Origin: Formivibrio citricus
GTDB lineage: Bacteria > Pseudomonadota > Gammaproteobacteria > Burkholderiales > Chitinibacteraceae
Assembly (NCBI RefSeq): GCF_900115065.1
Contig: NZ_FOVE01000012.1
Location: 37,352-101,351, forward strand
Direction of reading: 5' to 3'
DNA: 64,000 nucleotides
This document shows positions 18,923 to 27,528 of the stretch, one piece after another (position 1 is the first letter of the stretch; each line of letters opens with the position of its first letter). A program made the position numbers and the translations under genes. The notes below the pieces were generated by a model. That model was not told the DNA's origin. It worked only from the letters and a program-made list of their open reading frames with translations, and ran no database searches.

Positions 18923-19042
18923 ACCATTGCTGCGAAGGCGCATGACTGCGTCGCGCGGTGCTCGGAATCCTCATGTGCCCATCCGCACATTCCGGTTCCT
19001 GCGCTCCGGGCTCCTTGTCCTGCACCTTCTCGCTGCTGGTTC
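18921..19042. repeat. Dispersed palindromic repeat, type C copy 1
   Basis: 122-bp element with ends GAACCA (18921) and TGGTTC (19037-19042). The inner stem is ATGTGC (18973-18978) facing GCACAT (18985-18990) in the CGGAATCC...TTCCGGTTCC core. It starts inside the stop codon of the ATPase gene. A partial second copy of the left end (CATTGCTGCGAAGGCGCATGAC) follows at about 19063-19085, before the solute-binding gene. Confidence 0.8.
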
Positions 19043-19151
19043 TCTGTTTTAAATGCTTTGCCATTGCTGCGAAGGCGCATGACGAGGTCTTTCGCTGCTG
19101 GCCCCTAGTTGCAAATGCTGTGCCATTAAAACTCTACAAAGGAAACCTGCC

Positions 19152-20192
19152 ATGAAACGTTTTGACATGAAACCGCTCGTTGCCGCACTGATCTGCCTGT
19201 CGCCGCTGTCCGCCTTCGCCAAGGATCTCACCGTGATTTCCTTCGGCGGCGCCAACAAGGATGCCCAGGTCAAGGCTTTCTACGAGCCGTACAAGAAGAC
19301 CACCGGCAACAAGCTGATCACCAGCGAATACAACGGCGAAATGGCCAAGATCAAGGCCATGGTGAAAGCCAGGAACGTCGACTGGGATGTGGTTGAAGTC
19401 GAAACCCCGGAACTGATCCGCGGCTGTGAAGAAGGGCTGTTCGAGAAACTCGACTGGAGCAAGATCGGCAACAAGAAGGATTTCGTTCCGGCGGCCGTCA
19501 GCAACTGCGGCGTCGGTTTCTTTGTCTGGTCCACGGCGCTGGCCTACAACTCGGCCAAGCTCAAGGGCACGCCGACCGGCTGGAAGGATTTCTGGGACGT
19601 CAAGAAATTCCCCGGCAAGCGCGGCCTGCGCAAGGGCGCGAAGTACACGCTGGAATTCGCCCTCATGGCCGATGGCGTGAAGCCGGGTGATGTCTACAAG
19701 GTGCTGGCCACCAAGGCCGGTGTGGATCGCGCCTTCAAGAAGCTCGACCAGCTCAAGCCGCATATCCAGTGGTGGGAAGCCGGCGCACAGCCGCCGCAAT
19801 TCCTGGCCTCCGGCGACGTGGTCATGAGCTCGGCCTACAACGGCCGGATCGCCAACGCCCAGAAGGACGGCAACAAGAGCCTGAAGATCGTCTGGACCGG
19901 CAACATCTACGACGTGGATTCCTGGGCCATCGTCAAGGGTTCCAAGAACAAGGATGCCGCGCACAAGTTCATCGCTTTCACCAGCAAGCCGGAAAACCAG
20001 AAGGTCTACTCGCAGAACATCGCCTACGGCCCGACCAACACCAAGGCCATCGGCATGCTCGATGCCAAGGTGGCCTCCCAGTTGCCGACCGCACCGGCCA
20101 ACCTGAAGGATGCGCTGGCGATCAACGTGCAGTTCTGGGTGGATAACGGCGAAGAACTTGAACAACGCTTCAACGCCTGGGCCGCCAAGTAA
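19152..20192 (+). CDS. Periplasmic polyamine-type solute-binding protein (PotD/PotF family)
   Basis: 346 residues with a Sec signal peptide (MKRFDMKPLVAALICLSPLSAFA, cleaved near residue 23). Mature features include LTVISFGGANKDAQVKAFY, a WDVVEVETPEL segment that builds the ligand pocket, and a C-terminal DNGEELEQRFNAW. This matches COG0687-type spermidine/putrescine binders. The ribosome-binding site AAAGGAAAC is good. It lies between the ATPase and permease genes, separated from each by a palindromic repeat of about 120-145 bp. Substrate could be a polyamine or a related organic cation. Confidence 0.88.
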   Translation: MKRFDMKPLVAALICLSPLSAFAKDLTVISFGGANKDAQVKAFYEPYKKTTGNKLITSEYNGEMAKIKAMVKARNVDWDVVEVETPELIRGCEEGLFEKLDWSKIGNKKDFVPAAVSNCGVGFFVWSTALAYNSAKLKGTPTGWKDFWDVKKFPGKRGLRKGAKYTLEFALMADGVKPGDVYKVLATKAGVDRAFKKLDQLKPHIQWWEAGAQPPQFLASGDVVMSSAYNGRIANAQKDGNKSLKIVWTGNIYDVDSWAIVKGSKNKDAAHKFIAFTSKPENQKVYSQNIAYGPTNTKAIGMLDAKVASQLPTAPANLKDALAINVQFWVDNGEELEQRFNAWAAK

Positions 20193-20194
20193 TA

Positions 20195-20337
20195 GCGCCC
20201 ATTCATTAGGCGGCTGCGCCTTCGCATCTTGCAGTCGGGCGGTGCTCGGAATCCTCATGTACTCGCGTGTACATTCCGGTTCCTGTGCTCCGTCCTCCTG
20301 CAACCTGCTTTGGCTCGCTCGCCTACTGAACGGGCGC
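20195..20337. repeat. Dispersed palindromic repeat, type B copy 1
   Basis: 143-bp element. The ends are GCGCCCATTCA (20195-20205) and TGAACGGGCGC (20327-20337), 10 of 11 complementary. The core stem is ATGTAC (20257-20262) facing GTACAT (20269-20274). It begins 2 nt after the solute-binding gene's stop and ends 58 bp before the permease start. Confidence 0.85.
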
Positions 20338-20395
20338 CAGCTGGGTACGGCCTGGCTCATTAACACCCTTCACCTATTTTTGGCGGAAGACCATC

Positions 20396-21658
20396 ATGAC
20401 CGACACGACTCTTTCTGCGCCACCCTTGCTGACGGTGGATGGCACCCCCCTGAAAACCCGGCTGCGCCACATCGAGCGCCTGAACCAGTTCAAATCGCTG
20501 CTGCTGATCCTGCCGTTGATCGCGTTCCTGGTGCTGACCTTCCTGGCCCCGATTGCCGCCATGCTGGTGCGCAGCGTGGACAACCCGGAAGTCGCGCCCG
20601 TGCTGCCGAAGACGGTGGCCGCCATCCAGCAGTGGAACAAGAAATCCCTGCCCGGCGAGGAAGCTTATGCGGCGCTCGCCAGCGATCTCACCGCGGCCAA
20701 GGAAGACCCGAGCCAACTGGCCGAAGCCGCCAAGCGGCTCAACATGGAGATCCCCGGTTTCCGCTCGCTGGTGCAGAAGACCGCGCGCAATCTGCCCATG
20801 GAAACCGAGCCGGAATCGTACAAGACGGCGCTGGTCGAACTCGACGAGCGCTGGGGCGACCCGGCCTACTGGCATGCGATTGAACGCAATGCTTCGACCA
20901 GCACACCGTTCTATCTCCTGTCCTCGCTCGACATGAGCGTCAACGACGAAGGCGAGATCGCCAAGGCCGAGCCGGACAAGGCCATCTATCTCGAAGTCTT
21001 TGCCCGCACCTTCTGGATCAGCGCGGTGGTGACCGTGGTCTGCCTGTTCCTCGGCTTTCCGCTCGCCTACCTGCTGGCGACCTTGCCGACCCGCCAGAGC
21101 AACCTCTTGATGATCCTGGTGTTGCTGCCGTTCTGGACTTCCGTGCTGGTGCGGGTGGCAGCGTGGATCGTGCTGCTGCAGTCGGGCGGCTTGATCAATG
21201 GCGCGCTGGAAACGGTCGGGCTGATCGACGAGCCGCTGGAACTGGTCTTCAACCGTACCGGCGTCTACATCTCGATGGTCCACATCCTGCTGCCGTACAT
21301 GATCCTGCCGATCTACAGCGTGATGAAGGGCATCTCCCCAAGCTATATGCGCGCCGCCATCTCGCTCGGTTGCCACCCGATCCGCAGCTTCTGGAAAGTA
21401 TATTTCCCGCAATGCATCGCCGGTGTCGCTGCCGGGGCCTTGCTGGTGTTCATCCTCTGCATCGGTTACTACATCACGCCAGCGCTACTGGGTGGCCCGA
21501 AGGACCAGATGGTGAGCTACTTCGTGGCGTTCTACACCAACACCACGATCAACTGGGGCATGGCCACGGCACTGGGCGCGCTGCTCTTGCTGGCTACCGT
21601 GGTGCTGTACGCGATCTATAACCGCCTCGTAGGCGCCAACAACCTGAAACTCGGCTAA
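20396..21658 (+). CDS. ABC transporter permease (PotB/PotH-like) with large periplasmic insert
   Basis: 420 residues, well above the 275-320 typical of PotB/PotH. A first helix lies at about 37-62 (SLLLILPLIAFLVLTFLAP). It is followed by an insert of about 140 residues rich in charged residues, then five more helices. The cytoplasmic EAA-like loop (MRAAISLGCHPIRSFWKVYFPQ) contacts the ATPase. The long insert lies on the periplasmic side by topology and may dock the binding protein. The 3' end is 10 bp from the second permease gene. Ribosome-binding GGCGGAAGACC precedes the ATG. Confidence 0.88.
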   Translation: MTDTTLSAPPLLTVDGTPLKTRLRHIERLNQFKSLLLILPLIAFLVLTFLAPIAAMLVRSVDNPEVAPVLPKTVAAIQQWNKKSLPGEEAYAALASDLTAAKEDPSQLAEAAKRLNMEIPGFRSLVQKTARNLPMETEPESYKTALVELDERWGDPAYWHAIERNASTSTPFYLLSSLDMSVNDEGEIAKAEPDKAIYLEVFARTFWISAVVTVVCLFLGFPLAYLLATLPTRQSNLLMILVLLPFWTSVLVRVAAWIVLLQSGGLINGALETVGLIDEPLELVFNRTGVYISMVHILLPYMILPIYSVMKGISPSYMRAAISLGCHPIRSFWKVYFPQCIAGVAAGALLVFILCIGYYITPALLGGPKDQMVSYFVAFYTNTTINWGMATALGALLLLATVVLYAIYNRLVGANNLKLG

Positions 21659-21668
21659 GGGGAAAATC

Positions 21669-22493
21669 ATGCCAGTCTACGCAACCCTGATCGAACGCAT
21701 CTGGTTCTATGCTTTCCGCGTGCTTTGCGGCGCCGTGCTGCTGTTCCTGATCCTGCCGATCCTCGTGATCATTCCGCTGTCCTTCAATGAAGGATCGCTG
21801 CTGGTGTATCCGCTGACCGGCTTCTCGCTGCAGTGGTACCGCGAATTCTTCCTGGCGCCGGAATGGACGATGGCGCTGAAGAACAGCATCATCGTCGCGC
21901 CGGGGGCCACCGTGATCGCCATGACGCTGGGCACGCTGGCTTCGATCGGCCTGACGCGCGCCGATTTTCCCTTCAAATCGACGCTCATGAGCATCCTGAT
22001 CTCGCCCATGGTCGTGCCGATCGTGATCGTCGGCGTGTCGAGCTACCTGTTCTTCGCGCCGCTGGGCTGGACCAACAGCTATCTGACGCTGATCGCCGTG
22101 CATGCAGCGCTGGGCGTGCCGTTCGTGATCATCACGGTCTCGGCCACGCTGCAGGGCTACAACAAGAACCTGAGCCGTGCAGCTGCGAGCTTGGGGGCTG
22201 ACCCGATTACCACCTTCTTCAAGGTGACGCTGCCGCTGATCGCCTCGGGCGTGACCTCCGGCGGGCTGTTCGCTTTTGCCACGTCGTTCGACGAAGTGGT
22301 CGTCACCCTGTTCCTTGCCGGCCCGGAACAGACCACGCTGCCGCGCCAGATGTTCGGTGGCATCCGTGAAAACATCAGCCCGGCCATTGCCGCGGCGGCC
22401 ACGATCCTGATCGTGTTCTCGGTGGTGATGCTGTTGACGCTGGAGTATTTGCGCGGCAAGGCGGAGAAACTACGTACCAGTGTGCCGGAGTAG
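21669..22493 (+). CDS. ABC transporter permease (PotC/PotI-like)
   Basis: 274 residues with six predicted helices, a common PotC/PotI size. The EAA loop reads RAAASLGADPITTFFKVTLPLI. It pairs with the upstream permease to form the channel of the importer. It is translationally close to its partner (10-bp gap, AGGGGAAAATC site). A strong terminator 37 bp downstream ends the operon. Confidence 0.9.
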   Translation: MPVYATLIERIWFYAFRVLCGAVLLFLILPILVIIPLSFNEGSLLVYPLTGFSLQWYREFFLAPEWTMALKNSIIVAPGATVIAMTLGTLASIGLTRADFPFKSTLMSILISPMVVPIVIVGVSSYLFFAPLGWTNSYLTLIAVHAALGVPFVIITVSATLQGYNKNLSRAAASLGADPITTFFKVTLPLIASGVTSGGLFAFATSFDEVVVTLFLAGPEQTTLPRQMFGGIRENISPAIAAAATILIVFSVVMLLTLEYLRGKAEKLRTSVPE

Positions 22494-22530
22494 GTTGCAG
22501 ACGGGATAACAAGCGCGTTCCGTCGCAGGA

Positions 22531-22569
22531 AAACACCCCGCCGTATTTCAGTACGGCGGGGTGTTTTTC
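22531..22569 (+). terminator. Intrinsic terminator of the polyamine-type ABC operon
   Basis: Perfect 15-bp inverted repeat (22531-22545 with 22552-22566, loop TTTCAG) followed by TTCTT. Confidence 0.88.
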
Positions 22570-22577
22570 TTCCAAAC

Positions 22578-22601
22578 GTAGGGTGCGCCGTGCGCACCGT
22601 G
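22578..22601. repeat. Short REP-like palindrome (GTAGGGTGCGCCGTGCGCACCGTG)
   Basis: GTAGGGTGCGCCGTGCGCACC folds on itself (GGTGCGC/GCGCACC). A second copy, GTAGGTGCGCCGTACGCACCGT, lies at 22885-22906, so the two bracket a roughly 280-bp stretch with no gene. Confidence 0.7.
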
Positions 22602-22750
22602 AACAGCATTTTTCTTGATCAGCACCGTATGCAGCACGCTCTGCCCTGGAAGGCGCCGAGAAGCACAGCAAGGCGCGGGAATTCGGCGAGCACTGTCTGA
22701 GGCCGCAGGCCGAGTTGCGCAGCCGCCGCGTCTTGCGAGCATCGCAGGGA

Positions 22751-22843
22751 ACCCCGCAGGGGCGCCGGAGCGGGCTCGCCTAGGGGTGAAGGGGATTTGG
22801 CGAGAGAGACAAATCCCTTTCCCGTTTGCCGGGCGGAACCTGC
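22751..22843. repeat. Dispersed repeat, type E copy 1
   Basis: GCGGGCTCGCCTAGGGGTGAAGG, an inner palindrome GGGATTTGGCGAGAGAGACAAATCCC, then TTTCCCGT...GGGCGGAACC. The reverse complement of 47920-48003 shares this order, with GGGAATTGGCGAGACAATTCCC in the middle. The segment 22602-22750 before it holds nothing I recognise. Confidence 0.65.
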
Positions 22844-22883
22844 CATAAATCCTGCGCCGCAGGCGCGTAAAAATTCTTAAGCA

Positions 22884-22908
22884 CGTAGGTGCGCCGTACG
22901 CACCGTTC
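22884..22908. repeat. Short REP-like palindrome, second copy
   Basis: CGTAGGTGCGCCGTACGCACCGTTC; partner of the copy at 22578. It lies 8 bp beyond the 3' end of the convergent CBS-PAS-GGDEF gene. Confidence 0.7.
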
Positions 22909-22915
22909 ATCCCGG

Positions 22916-25363
22916 TTATTCTCCCGCGAAAGCGAAAGAACCCCGCCCCTGCGATTTGGCCGCATACATGGCCGCGTCCGACGACATGAGCAGCCTGGTT
23001 TCGTCGCCGGCATGCACCGGATAGAGCGAGATACCGATACTGGCGCTGGATTCGATGTTCCGCCCCTCCAGGAAAAAGGGCGGCTCGAAAATGGCGATGA
23101 TCTTGCGGGCGATGTTTTCCGCGCTCTTGCGGCTGGAGAGATTGGGAAGGAGGATTGCAAACTCGTCCCCTGAAAGCCGGGCGACCGTATCTGATTCGCG
23201 TACGCATTTTTTCAGGCGCAGCGCCACTTCCTGCAGCAACAGATCGCCGGCATGGTGCCCCAGTGTATCGTTGACGTACTTGAAGTTGTCGAGATCGATG
23301 AAGAGCAGGGCGACCAGCTTCCTGTTGCGCCGCGCGTGCGCGAGCTCCAGTTCAAGGCGCTTTGAGAGCAGTACGCGATTGGGCAGGTTGGTCAGGGCGT
23401 CGTGGTGCGCCATGCGGTCGAGAATTTCCAGTTGCTCGCGGATCTCGGTCAGGTCCGTATAGGTATTGATATGCCAGAGCGGCTCACCCTCGCTGGTCGT
23501 GACCTGTGCAGAATCCAGCAGGACCGGAATGAGTTTGCCGCACTTGGCGCGGCGCAAAGCCTCTCCTTTGCAGAATTTGTGAAGACAGACGCGTTCATGC
23601 ACCTGCTTGGGAGAAAGCTTGCTTCGAGCGTTTCCATCCGCCAGGATTTCCGTCGATTGGCCGATGATTTCATCGGGCCGGTAGCCGAAAAGATTGCAGA
23701 AGGCCGAATTGGTGTAGCGGAAGCGGTTTTCCCCGTCTACCAGGGCAATGGCCTTGTTGCTTTGCTTGAGTGCCTCGCTCATCACGCGCAACAACCCCTC
23801 CCTTTCTTTTTGTTCGGTGATGTCGATCAGGGTCGAGATTGCGCCGGTTACTTCGCCGGATTGGGAAAACAGCGGTGCATTTTGTCCGAGAATCCAGCGC
23901 ACGCTACCGTTGCGGTGTATTCGCCGGTATTCCAGACGGCAGGGGTGCCCTTTCATGTTCTTTTCCATGCCGTCGAGCATGTTGCTGCGGTCGTCTGGAT
24001 GGATGCTGTCAAACCATCCCATGCCCCGGACCTCTTCGAAGGTTCGCCCGGCAATGGCTTCATAGGTCGGATTGACGAAGATGCATTCCCCCTCAGCATT
24101 GCTTTCGATGACGCCCACCGGTGTCGCTTTCAACAGCGCTTCGAAGTGTTGCTTGCTGGCAAACAGTGCTTGCTCGGCTTCCTTGCGGCTGGTGATGTCC
24201 CGTCCTTCGGCCAGCAGGTAGTGGGGCTTGCCTGCTGCATGGCAAACGGGGCGCAGGTGGAATTCAACGTGCACAATCGTGCCGTCGTTTTTCAAATGCG
24301 TGGCCTCGAAGGTGTCGCTCAGACCTGCCTGGCAGCGCAGGAGGGCTGTCTTCAGCCGGGATCGTTGGGCCGGGTCATGGCTCCACCATGGCGTCTGTTC
24401 GAGCGGCTGGCCGATCACCTGTTCCGGCTTGGCGTCGATGATCTGCAGTGCGGCTGCGTTGGCTTCGAGCACGACCCCGTTGTTGTCCAGCAGACCGAGA
24501 AAAACCTGCGTGCTGTCCAGAATGGCTTTGCGTCGGGCCTCGGATTCACTCAGGGCCGCGGCGTCGGCGCTCATGCGCGCATGCAGGTCGCGAATGTGTT
24601 TCGCTTCCAGCAGCGTTTCAATTTCGCTGGCACCGATGATGCCGACCATCCGGCCGTCGTCGTCTGTCACGACCAGATGGGAAACGCCGAAACTGAGCAT
24701 GGCCCGGAACGCATCGGGCAATGACGTATGGATGGGGATGCTCTGGATGGGCGGGATCGATATCTCGGCCACCGTGGTTTTTTCCGGGTCTGGATGCCGG
24801 AACTGCAGACGCATCAGGTCATCGGGAGAAAGCAGGCCGAGCGGGTGTTCCTGATCCACGACGATCACGCAATCGTTCTGCTCGTCGGAAAGGATTCGAG
24901 CCGTTTCTGCCAGCGTTGTTGCCGGAGAAACGGTCGGGATGTCGGGGCGCACGAATGCCCCCAGTTTTTGCAGCGGGGAGAGCAGGCTCGCGCCGAGCAG
25001 GCGGCACAGATCGCGCTCGCTGAGCGCTACCGGATTCTGTGCCATGCCGTCCGTGACGATCAGATGGCTGGCGGATTGTTCGGACAACTGGTTGTAGGCT
25101 TCGCGCCAATCGCTGTCACCGCATACGCATGTCACGGGAGTGTGCATCAAGTCGCGAACGGGGGTGAGCGGGGAGAGACCGCGCGCCCAGGCGAGCAATG
25201 CATCGCGTTCCGACAACACCCCAACGGGAACACCCTCGTCCAGAACAAGGGCCGTATTGGCATGAAGACGCAGCAGATTTTCGGTCAGAAAAGCCAGTAC
25301 GTCGCCGGGGGCTATGTGGATTGCTTTTCGGGTAGATCGTTTAGCCAGCTCGGATATGCGCAT
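22916..25363 (-). CDS. Diguanylate cyclase with four CBS and three PAS domains
   Basis: 815 residues. Two Bateman modules (four CBS motifs, about 1-265, e.g. LVLDEGVPVGVLSERD and LVVTDDDGRMVGI) lead into a coiled linker, then PAS domains at about 280-400, 405-525 and 525-645. The C-terminal GGDEF domain (about 650-810) has LSGDEF, an active-type signature, and an RESD inhibitory RxxD site five residues before it. CBS pairs bind adenosyl nucleotides, so synthesis of c-di-GMP may respond to energy state as well as to PAS ligands. The protein has no membrane segment. The start follows AGGGGAAGTC. It is monocistronic. Confidence 0.9.
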   Translation of the reverse strand: MRISELAKRSTRKAIHIAPGDVLAFLTENLLRLHANTALVLDEGVPVGVLSERDALLAWARGLSPLTPVRDLMHTPVTCVCGDSDWREAYNQLSEQSASHLIVTDGMAQNPVALSERDLCRLLGASLLSPLQKLGAFVRPDIPTVSPATTLAETARILSDEQNDCVIVVDQEHPLGLLSPDDLMRLQFRHPDPEKTTVAEISIPPIQSIPIHTSLPDAFRAMLSFGVSHLVVTDDDGRMVGIIGASEIETLLEAKHIRDLHARMSADAAALSESEARRKAILDSTQVFLGLLDNNGVVLEANAAALQIIDAKPEQVIGQPLEQTPWWSHDPAQRSRLKTALLRCQAGLSDTFEATHLKNDGTIVHVEFHLRPVCHAAGKPHYLLAEGRDITSRKEAEQALFASKQHFEALLKATPVGVIESNAEGECIFVNPTYEAIAGRTFEEVRGMGWFDSIHPDDRSNMLDGMEKNMKGHPCRLEYRRIHRNGSVRWILGQNAPLFSQSGEVTGAISTLIDITEQKEREGLLRVMSEALKQSNKAIALVDGENRFRYTNSAFCNLFGYRPDEIIGQSTEILADGNARSKLSPKQVHERVCLHKFCKGEALRRAKCGKLIPVLLDSAQVTTSEGEPLWHINTYTDLTEIREQLEILDRMAHHDALTNLPNRVLLSKRLELELAHARRNRKLVALLFIDLDNFKYVNDTLGHHAGDLLLQEVALRLKKCVRESDTVARLSGDEFAILLPNLSSRKSAENIARKIIAIFEPPFFLEGRNIESSASIGISLYPVHAGDETRLLMSSDAAMYAAKSQGRGSFAFAGE

Positions 25364-25581
25364 GACTTCCCCTTGTACCTGCTCCTTTGGGTCAAGCAGG
25401 TCCGCGTTTGTTTTTTGCCGGCGGACTGGGTTCCCCAGTTTCTGCGGGCGATATTTTTATAACAACGGGGGTGGGGTTGTTTGACGTCTGCGGCGGGGAT
25501 TGGGGCGCAAACCTTGGGTTAATTTACTTGAAGATTAAATATCTTTGCAAGGGGGTGTTGTCTGGCACCTGCTTAGGTTGA

Positions 25582-26157
25582 CTAATTGCAATTGGTGACG
25601 ATTTCCTGAGCGACTTCGTTGACCTTGCGGCGCTGGTTGCGTGCCTTGGCGCGCAAGTATTCGAACGCCTTGTCTTCGCTCACCCCCAACCGTTCCCGCA
25701 ATACGCCGATGGCGACCGCGATATTGCGGCTGCTTTGCAGGGCGGTTTCAAGATGGAGGTTCTTCTCCCGCAGGCGCTGCATCGATGTGCCTTGCGCCAG
25801 GGCCATTTCGATGGCCGGGATGATCTGTCCGACTTTCAAGGGCTTGACGAGATAAGTCGCCGCGCCCAGCTTCTTGGCGGATTCCAGGAGATCGGAATCG
25901 TCATAGGCGGTCAAAAAGATCAGCGGGATATCGGCGATGGCCAGAATTCTTTTCGCCAGTGCAATGCCATCGAGTCCGGGCATACGAATGTCCAGCAGGG
26001 CAATGTCGCAGGTGTCTTGCTGGAAAATGGCCCACGCCGCCTCACCGTCGTCGGCGCAAATCACTTCGTAGCCAGCGGCCCTGAGCCCTTCGGCAAGCGT
26101 GTACTGGATGATGCGTTCATCCTCTGCCAGGAGGATTTTCGTTTTCTTTTCGGTCAT
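25582..26157 (-). CDS. Response regulator with ANTAR RNA-binding output domain
   Basis: 191 residues. The receiver domain (about 6-125) has acidic pocket Glu12/Asp13, phospho-acceptor Asp56 (IALLDIRMPG), the Thr of FLTAYDDSD and the Lys of LVKPL. The C-terminal ANTAR domain (about 130-190) is recognised by IAVAIGVLRERLGVSEDKAFEYLRAKAR. ANTAR proteins bind paired hairpins in nascent RNA and prevent termination, often of nitrogen or amide genes (NasR, AmiR). The kinase gene ends 7 bp upstream, so the two are one operon and likely partners. Confidence 0.92.
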   Translation of the reverse strand: MTEKKTKILLAEDERIIQYTLAEGLRAAGYEVICADDGEAAWAIFQQDTCDIALLDIRMPGLDGIALAKRILAIADIPLIFLTAYDDSDLLESAKKLGAATYLVKPLKVGQIIPAIEMALAQGTSMQRLREKNLHLETALQSSRNIAVAIGVLRERLGVSEDKAFEYLRAKARNQRRKVNEVAQEIVTNCN

Positions 26158-26164
26158 GAATCGG

Positions 26165-27352
26165 TTATTTTATTACTGGATTGGTAATCGTTAGGTCAGC
26201 AATTGTTTTATTGCCACGGGCGATTATATCCAGTTTTGCACCTTTTCTGGGCAGCAATGCATGTGCCAGCTCCAGCCCGGTTCCATGGACGATCGGGGTT
26301 GATCCCGAGCGCTCGTTTTCGATACGGATGGCAATGGCATTTTGTCCGCCTCGGACAAAAAATTCGATGCTCCCCTGCTCGCGTCGACAATGCTTGATGG
26401 CGTTGGCAAGCAATTCGTTGATGATGAGTGCCAGCGGGGCGCTTTCCTCTTCCGCCAGGAAAAAATCGCGGGCCATGTCGATTCGCAGATCCAGCAGTAC
26501 TTGGGGAGCCTCAGCATGCAGCCTGCGTTTGGCGAGAACCAGAATCTCCGACAACAGAAGATTCAGTGAGCAGCGGTTTTCTGTCTGGCCAGCCTGCAGC
26601 CCGTGAACGGAGGCGATGCATTCCAGTTGGGCGATCACTTCTTCGACGATCGTTCCCAATGCCGGGTTCTGGTTCGCATAAGGCCCCAGCCTTCTCAGCA
26701 GCAGCCCGACTGTTTGCTGGATATTGTTCTTGATCCGGTGGTTGACCTCGCGCACCAGCGCGCTGCGTTGCTCCATGATGCGCTGGTTTTGTTGCTGCTC
26801 GGCCTTCTTTTGATCGGAAATGTCCTCGATGATTGCCGCGATGTATTTTGTTTCCGAATTGTCGTCACAAATTTTGGCCGCCGTCAGTTTGGCCCAAAGC
26901 GTGCTACCGTTTTTGCGGCAATAGCGTTTTTCCAGATGGTATTCCCTGAGCGTCGTGCCCAAGAGTTTTTGGGAAAAATACTCGCCGGCCTCCCGATCGG
27001 CCGGGTGTGAAAGCTCCTGAAACGTCTTGCCCAGCAACTCGTCTTCGGAATAACCCAGCATGTTGCAAAAAGCGGCATTGACCCGGATCAGGTGGCAATC
27101 GCTGTCCGCAATTGCAAACCCCAATGGAGAGTGGTCGAACAGCAAACGCAGCAGCGCCTCGTTCTCCTGAACCTGGTCCAGCGCCGTATGCAATGCCTGC
27201 GTGCGAGCCTGTACCTTGCGCTCGAGTTTCTCATTATGGAGCCGGACCCTGTCGATAAGATGGCTGAAGGTGGTTGGGCCATCCAGTTCAAGCTGCCGCG
27301 CAGCCTTTTTATGATGCGGACGGAAAACAAGATTTTTGATGAAACGGATCAT
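26165..27352 (-). CDS. Soluble PAS-containing histidine kinase, HisKA_2 type
   Basis: 395 residues. A coiled N-terminus (about 30-70) is followed by a PAS domain with PAC (about 70-190). The phosphoacceptor His205 lies in REVNHRIKNNIQQTVGLLLRR, the HisKA_2 hallmark. The ATPase domain has ALIINELLANAIKH as the N box and a short Gly-poor lid (GTGLELAHALL). This kinase type typically partners ANTAR regulators, and the ANTAR gene begins 7 bp downstream. No transmembrane helix is present, so the PAS domain probably senses a cytoplasmic cue. Confidence 0.9.
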   Translation of the reverse strand: MIRFIKNLVFRPHHKKAARQLELDGPTTFSHLIDRVRLHNEKLERKVQARTQALHTALDQVQENEALLRLLFDHSPLGFAIADSDCHLIRVNAAFCNMLGYSEDELLGKTFQELSHPADREAGEYFSQKLLGTTLREYHLEKRYCRKNGSTLWAKLTAAKICDDNSETKYIAAIIEDISDQKKAEQQQNQRIMEQRSALVREVNHRIKNNIQQTVGLLLRRLGPYANQNPALGTIVEEVIAQLECIASVHGLQAGQTENRCSLNLLLSEILVLAKRRLHAEAPQVLLDLRIDMARDFFLAEEESAPLALIINELLANAIKHCRREQGSIEFFVRGGQNAIAIRIENERSGSTPIVHGTGLELAHALLPRKGAKLDIIARGNKTIADLTITNPVIK

Positions 27353-27528
27353 TTGTCATGAGGCCGGTGGTTTTGCCGTAGCATTTTACCCGAGTGGTGA
27401 TCATGCAGTGGCGAGCGCAGGTTTATACCCAATAGGTGCCGTGCCATAATTGCAGACATGCGCCGACGCCCCAATTCCTGCCGCCGGCAAATCAGGAAAT
27501 CCCATTCGCAACACAATAGGGGGCAGGG

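Noticed and set aside
20110..20883. 257-codon open frame crossing the type B repeat into the permease gene
   Set aside because: Out of frame with the permease and mostly repeat-derived sequence.
22604..23207. Reverse-strand open frames in the gap after the ABC operon
   Set aside because: They run through REP and type E repeats and into the GGDEF gene, with low-complexity Arg/Ala-rich translations.
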